A stretch of DNA of 64,000 nt from Onthophagus taurus (lineage: Eukaryota > Arthropoda > Insecta > Coleoptera > Scarabaeidae): assembly GCF_036711975.1 (NCBI RefSeq), contig NC_091967.1, positions 15,624,001-15,688,000 on the forward strand, written 5' to 3'. Of the stretch, positions 62,201 through 64,000 are shown piece after piece. Both the position numbers and the translations under genes were made by a program. Below the pieces are notes generated by a model. It had not been told where the DNA came from and ran no database searches. It worked only from the letters and a program-made list of their open reading frames with translations. Position 1 is the stretch's first letter. Every line of letters begins with the position of its first letter.

Positions 62201-62516
62201 GGCGGTGTTGTGATGTTTTGGGGAACCTGGAGAGTAAATGGACAATTAGCTGTATCTAGAGCAATAGGTAGAAAACAATAAATAATTACCTTCAAATATA
62301 TGTGGGACTTTATTGTCTTTTAATAATCCGTTTTTGTGTCGTTTTTTTAAGGTGATAGACAATATAAACCCTACGTAACAGCAATACCAGAAGTGAAAGA
62401 AATTCCCATAACTGCCAATACGGATTTCGTAATTTTAGCCTGTGATGGATTATGGGATTTCTTATGCGAAGATAAAGCTGCCAGAATAGTTTATAACGCG
62501 GTTTGCACAAATACAG
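47255..62516 (+). CDS. PPM1E/PPM1F-like (POPX) protein phosphatase, 3' end missing
   Basis: Metal-dependent PP2C Ser/Thr phosphatase of the POPX/CaMKP group, which removes activating phosphates from PAK and CaMKII in mammals. Seven exons with matching phases: 47255-47424, 56837-56946, 61404-61612, 61687-61869, 61965-62111, 62174-62267 and 62352-62516. Exon 1 ([18 protein letters not shown], then [11 protein letters not shown]) plus exon 2 ([18 protein letters not shown]) resemble the human PPM1F N-terminal NPEDPLPWK and PPPLAAALAHEAV segments. The PP2C core has [60 protein letters not shown] and [11 protein letters not shown], so the metal-binding Asp residues in view are present. Exon 7 ends in phase 1 and the D-N motif exon lies beyond the window. 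Intron 1 (9.4 kb) encloses a transportin gene. Confidence 0.87.
47425..51207. other. Phosphatase intron 1, part upstream of transportin
   Basis: About 3.8 kb with no recognised host exon. It includes the mariner-like relic at 50370-50640. Short open frames at 47.9-49.6 kb show no domain that I recognise on either strand. The sequence just before 51208 has a plausible acceptor (TTTTTGATTTAG ending 51180), so the transportin gene may have a 5' UTR intron starting somewhere in this stretch. Confidence 0.4.
50370..50640 (-). mobile_element. Mariner-like transposase N-terminal relic
   Basis: Minus-strand reading gives [20 protein letters not shown], then [20 protein letters not shown], the N-terminal double helix-turn-helix DNA-binding region of mariner-family transposases (R-S-L-R-K-L-A-K-E-L-N-I-S-x-x-S-V). 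Stop codons follow KM and no catalytic part was recognised, so this is a fragment. The family resembles the insect mariner group with the S-V-x-R-I-(L/V)-K motif. Terminal repeats were not found. Confidence 0.7.
51208..53886 (+). CDS. Transportin (karyopherin beta-2) paralogue, intronless
   Basis: Nuclear import receptor that carries PY-NLS cargo such as RNA-binding proteins into the nucleus under Ran control. A single uninterrupted 892-codon frame spans the full length of human TNPO1 (898). It starts [20 protein letters not shown]; an in-frame TGA at 51196-51198 fixes this as the first ATG. HEAT-repeat landmarks run throughout: [29 protein letters not shown]-like [14 protein letters not shown], an acidic loop ([16 protein letters not shown]), [25 protein letters not shown] and the terminal LTSLYGV. 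Trp in ITCWTLSRY and in [11 protein letters not shown] match the two NLS-binding tryptophans of TNPO1 (W460, W730 from recalled alignment). The copy is much more diverged from human TNPO1 than a housekeeping insect transportin should be. It lies within intron 1 of the phosphatase gene, same strand, and probably arose by retroposition. Confidence 0.93.
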   Translation: MSLGDWTPQEETMNSVIDVLQESFVPDTEIQRNVHQKIALLQNYPDFVNYLLFVLGKPDSFSEDLRALAGIILKNNIVATYATLNKDTIDGMRSILLLLLKDNSKDVRGSVTSLINVVLWKGGLNSWPELIPHLINMLDSTDSQVSETGLSALFKICEDYLTNLQNSEENFDASIKSVLSKLINCVTSKHDAVRKNALKILNESLQDHYDSIKKEFDSNAYLNKLLQVVNDDNPEIQKGVCLGFVTFIDNRDTVILPHMTNLIEYMLQRTQSKDNNIALQACEFWLACSKLPTCRNLLMPYIDKLLPILLNNMKYSEYDMNGLQGSIGDDEHLPDKDEDIKPFNMSEHGIGDCHNDEDNNFDILDSVDEPYVGWTLRKCSAASVDALSVKFGDEMLITFIPLLNETLNHDDPLIKESGILALGAIADGCMNGLTPYLPEMIHFLMKCMNHSHSIIRVITCWTLSRYMRFIVNEEPQENYFIPVMMILLKHFLDGNKRVQRAALSAFCVFQEEANFKLVPYIDVVLRAFVEGFKQYKSRSFFLLYDAIAVLAQSVGNNLNKPQFIECLMPPLMQKFNTIDDYYDDQFLALTECLSNVAAALEIGFLPFAEVVYSKCLIVINETVTASVNYAERPEYFDPPDKEPICGAHDLLLAMAFGLKTYFVKFVTNSNLVQQLYYTMQDEFPLIRQPALALFGEIIKLCYPFISDQIHDYIPIVIENLDKRFDGACNNAAWVIGKLCLAMGKNIEPYMGQIFEHFVEILQSCTGSKAMYQTVAISLCTLGLICPDEIAPHLSTILKPCCTAMRNVRDCDEKEVGFRGLCELVVRNPPVLITDFIFFCDAVASWNSLRPDLKEIIRNIIVTVQHQCGDGWTPMYDQFPAMLRIRLTSLYGV
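53887..54884. other. Transportin 3' flank within phosphatase intron 1
   Basis: Contains the likely transportin 3' UTR, with AATAAATAAA at about 53968-53977 and more AATAAA-type signals up to 54545. No direct-repeat flank or poly(A) stretch clearly marking a retrotransposition event could be assigned; such marks decay quickly. No exon was recognised. Confidence 0.4.
54885..55742 (-). mobile_element. Decayed pogo/Tigger element with TIRs
   Basis: The left end CAGTGGGGACTCGCTAATCC (54885) is matched by the inverse GGTTAGCGAATACTCACTG ending at 55742, each bordered by TA, giving an 858-bp element. Minus-strand reading near the right end gives MATK, a stop, [16 protein letters not shown], like the start of pogo/Tigger transposases (MATKRxxKTLTLxEKVxVI), and then WIQKFINDS. 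The transposase is broken by a stop and large deletions. It is unlike the Tigger at 42994-44544 in end sequence, so it belongs to another family. Confidence 0.75.
55743..56836. other. Phosphatase intron 1, distal part
   Basis: AT-rich intron sequence. An incidental open frame at 56590-56868 runs through the true exon 2 in the wrong frame. The acceptor for exon 2 is the pyrimidine-rich TTTATTTTTTTTTCAG ending at 56836. No other gene was recognised. Confidence 0.45.
59091..59397. repeat. Internal direct duplication in the inverted-repeat element
   Basis: Two copies of about 131 bp, at 59091-59221 and 59267-59397, read in the same direction with a period of about 176 bp. Both contain AACTTTCTTAT, GAGAAAACT, CTGCTCTTT, then GTAGTGGTGTATAACACGCG and GCGCTTGCACA. 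The first copy begins inside the left inverted arm, so the arm boundary cuts the duplication. Confidence 0.7.
59880..59975 (-). mobile_element. DDE transposase fragment inside the inverted-repeat element
   Basis: The minus strand encodes [29 protein letters not shown] is the conserved second-Asp region of an insect IS630/Tc1/mariner-related transposase group (typically V[12 protein letters not shown]). Flanking sequence is decayed, and no complete domain remains. Sequence reading GACCATCCTGTATAAC at about 60265-60280 resembles an end of such an element, so a mariner-type insertion may sit between the two long arms. Confidence 0.6.
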
Positions 62517-64000
62517 GTCAGTAATGAAATTGTACTAAATTTATTTTAATAATTTGAAGTTTAATACTGGGAATATATGGTATTTAATATACGTGTCTTT
62601 TGGGTTGCATAACTTGATCATAGAATTTGCTACATTGGTTGTCTACAATAACGGTTATAATTTAATACATTTTTAATATTGTTCATTAACCCTTATATAC
62701 ACGATGGGGTTGGAACTAATACTAGAAAATGAATACATTAAGGTATTTAATCAGTATCTCTTTAATGACCAGTTGAAAGAGTTTGTTACTCAATAAGTTT
62801 ATAAGAGAAAATTCAAATTTATCCTCAAATTTTGTGTTATTGGTGATATTTGCAAGCTTTACCAAATAATTCAGAAGGTTAAATTTTTTTTGCTGATATT
62901 AAAACAAATTTTTAAATTAAGCACATTTTGTGCACATAATATTTTCTATACACTTGATGCTGGCAGTAATTGATCTTGCTGCTACTGCTTTCATAATCGC
63001 CTTATATGAACTGTTTTGACTTTGGTTTTAGAGTATTATGCAACACATTAACCCCTAGAATCTTTGTATAGTTATGTGGTGGACGACGAACTCTTTTTAT
63101 ATCTTTCTACTTCAGATTCTCTAAACTTCTCATGAATGGCGAAAAGAGATTGTTGGTTCATGAAATAGACAAATAGAGTAATTCATAGAATTATATAGCA
63201 ACTCCTATTTCCAATAATTCTTTAGTTGTTTATGGAAACATGGATAAACAGTATCAAAAAGATTATAACAAGATCCAAGAACGATTAGTGAACAGTTCCT
63301 CTCTGCTTTCGGTTCTATACTCTCTATCTCGTCTATATATTTGATATCTTAATCTGCGAGCAGGTCTAGCACCTTTTTAACAATTTGTAACTTCATACTT
63401 TAAATATAACTAAAGATTAATTGAATCAACCTTGACTAGAATGAGCTGGTTTTGGAAGACAGATTCGTTACTTTCTCTTTGTGTACTTTTATTCTCCTGT
63501 TGTTTCGAAATCTAGAATTTTTTAGCAGTTAAGCTTTTATACGAAATAAATTCAAAAGAACTTAAGTATATTTGAACTGAAACCTAAGTTCCAGAACACA
63601 ATCGTATCGTCACAGAATAGTTCACCCCCATTAGTTTTGGGAGAATGCAGAAATTATAAGCTTAATAAGGTTTTAAAAGAACTTGAAGTCTTAGATTTAA
63701 AATAAATGTTTTCTTACTCTTTAATTTTAAAAAGTTTCTTGATGTGATGATACAATAAATTTGCTAAACATAACTTTTCCCTTTTGAATACATCCATATT
63801 CATTATATTACAAAAACTCCATCTTTCCAAATCTGGCAACCGACAAAAGGAAAGTGGAAAATATCGCTGACTCCAGACGGTTGCGTTCGCGTACGTGTAA
63901 ACGACTTTGCGTCTCGTTACGTTCCCATTTCGGCGTACAAAACGCGGGGATTAATTACAGGGCGCGCTGCAGTCGCTGCGCCGCCACCAAAAGCCAAGGA
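62517..64000. other. Phosphatase intron 7 or downstream sequence
   Basis: The remaining PP2C exon with the D-N-(I/V)-T motif was not found here, so it probably lies beyond the window. The last 180 bp (63820-64000) are clearly more GC- and CpG-rich than the rest (for example GCGTTCGCGTACGTG, then GGGCGCGCTGCAGTCGC), suggesting a promoter-like or exonic patch at the edge, but no coding frame could be assigned. Confidence 0.4.

Noticed and set aside
1-64000. CRISPR arrays, prokaryotic operons, tRNA or rRNA genes
   Set aside because: No regularly spaced short direct repeats, no tRNA cloverleaf spotted by eye and no rRNA-like segments; the gene structures are eukaryotic. A covariance-model scan would be needed to exclude tRNAs fully.

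Overview
This is a low-GC eukaryotic window, almost certainly from an insect and possibly a beetle (the order is inference from gene structure and repeats, not a search). Genes are split by mostly 50-70 nt GT-AG introns, with a few introns of 0.6-10 kb full of decayed DNA transposons. No bacterial, organellar or viral genes were recognised.

Layout. Positions 1-9346 hold no gene I can recognise; they are probably the first intron of an integrin alpha gene whose first exon lies at 9347-9528 (minus strand). Five minus-strand genes follow: ATM kinase (11377-21668), an otopetrin proton channel (22257-24941), a short-chain dehydrogenase/reductase (26503-27438), a kynurenine/glutamine aminotransferase (29430-31064) and an FKBP39-type nucleoplasmin-FKBP prolyl isomerase (34874-36338). 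A repeat-rich gap at 31.1-34.9 kb carries a MITE and two LINE fragments. FKBP39 is divergent from RNF10 (37511-42467, plus). RNF10 converges on a fatty-acid-binding protein gene (42883-45302, minus), which is head-to-head, 195 bp apart, with a twin-CX9C protein of the C22orf39/PANTS family (45498-46066, plus).

The right third is one split gene. Seven exons with matching phases (47255-62516, plus) encode the N-terminal half and most of the catalytic domain of a PPM1E/PPM1F-type (POPX) Ser/Thr phosphatase that runs off the window. Its 9.4-kb first intron contains a complete, intronless 892-codon transportin (karyopherin beta-2) paralogue in the same orientation, which looks like a retained retrocopy. 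Its second intron contains a 2,179-bp inverted-repeat element with about 0.5-kb arms and a perfect 9-bp target duplication.

Mobile DNA is varied: Tigger/pogo elements with TA duplications (one splits the last intron of the FABP gene), Tc1/mariner relics, MITEs, LINE 3' ends, an array of alternating palindromic units (8167-8614) and a repeat with a period of about 187 bp near 25.7-26.2 kb. The strongest candidates for something new are the nested transportin retrogene, the long-inverted-repeat element and the palindrome array. I saw no undescribed multi-gene system.
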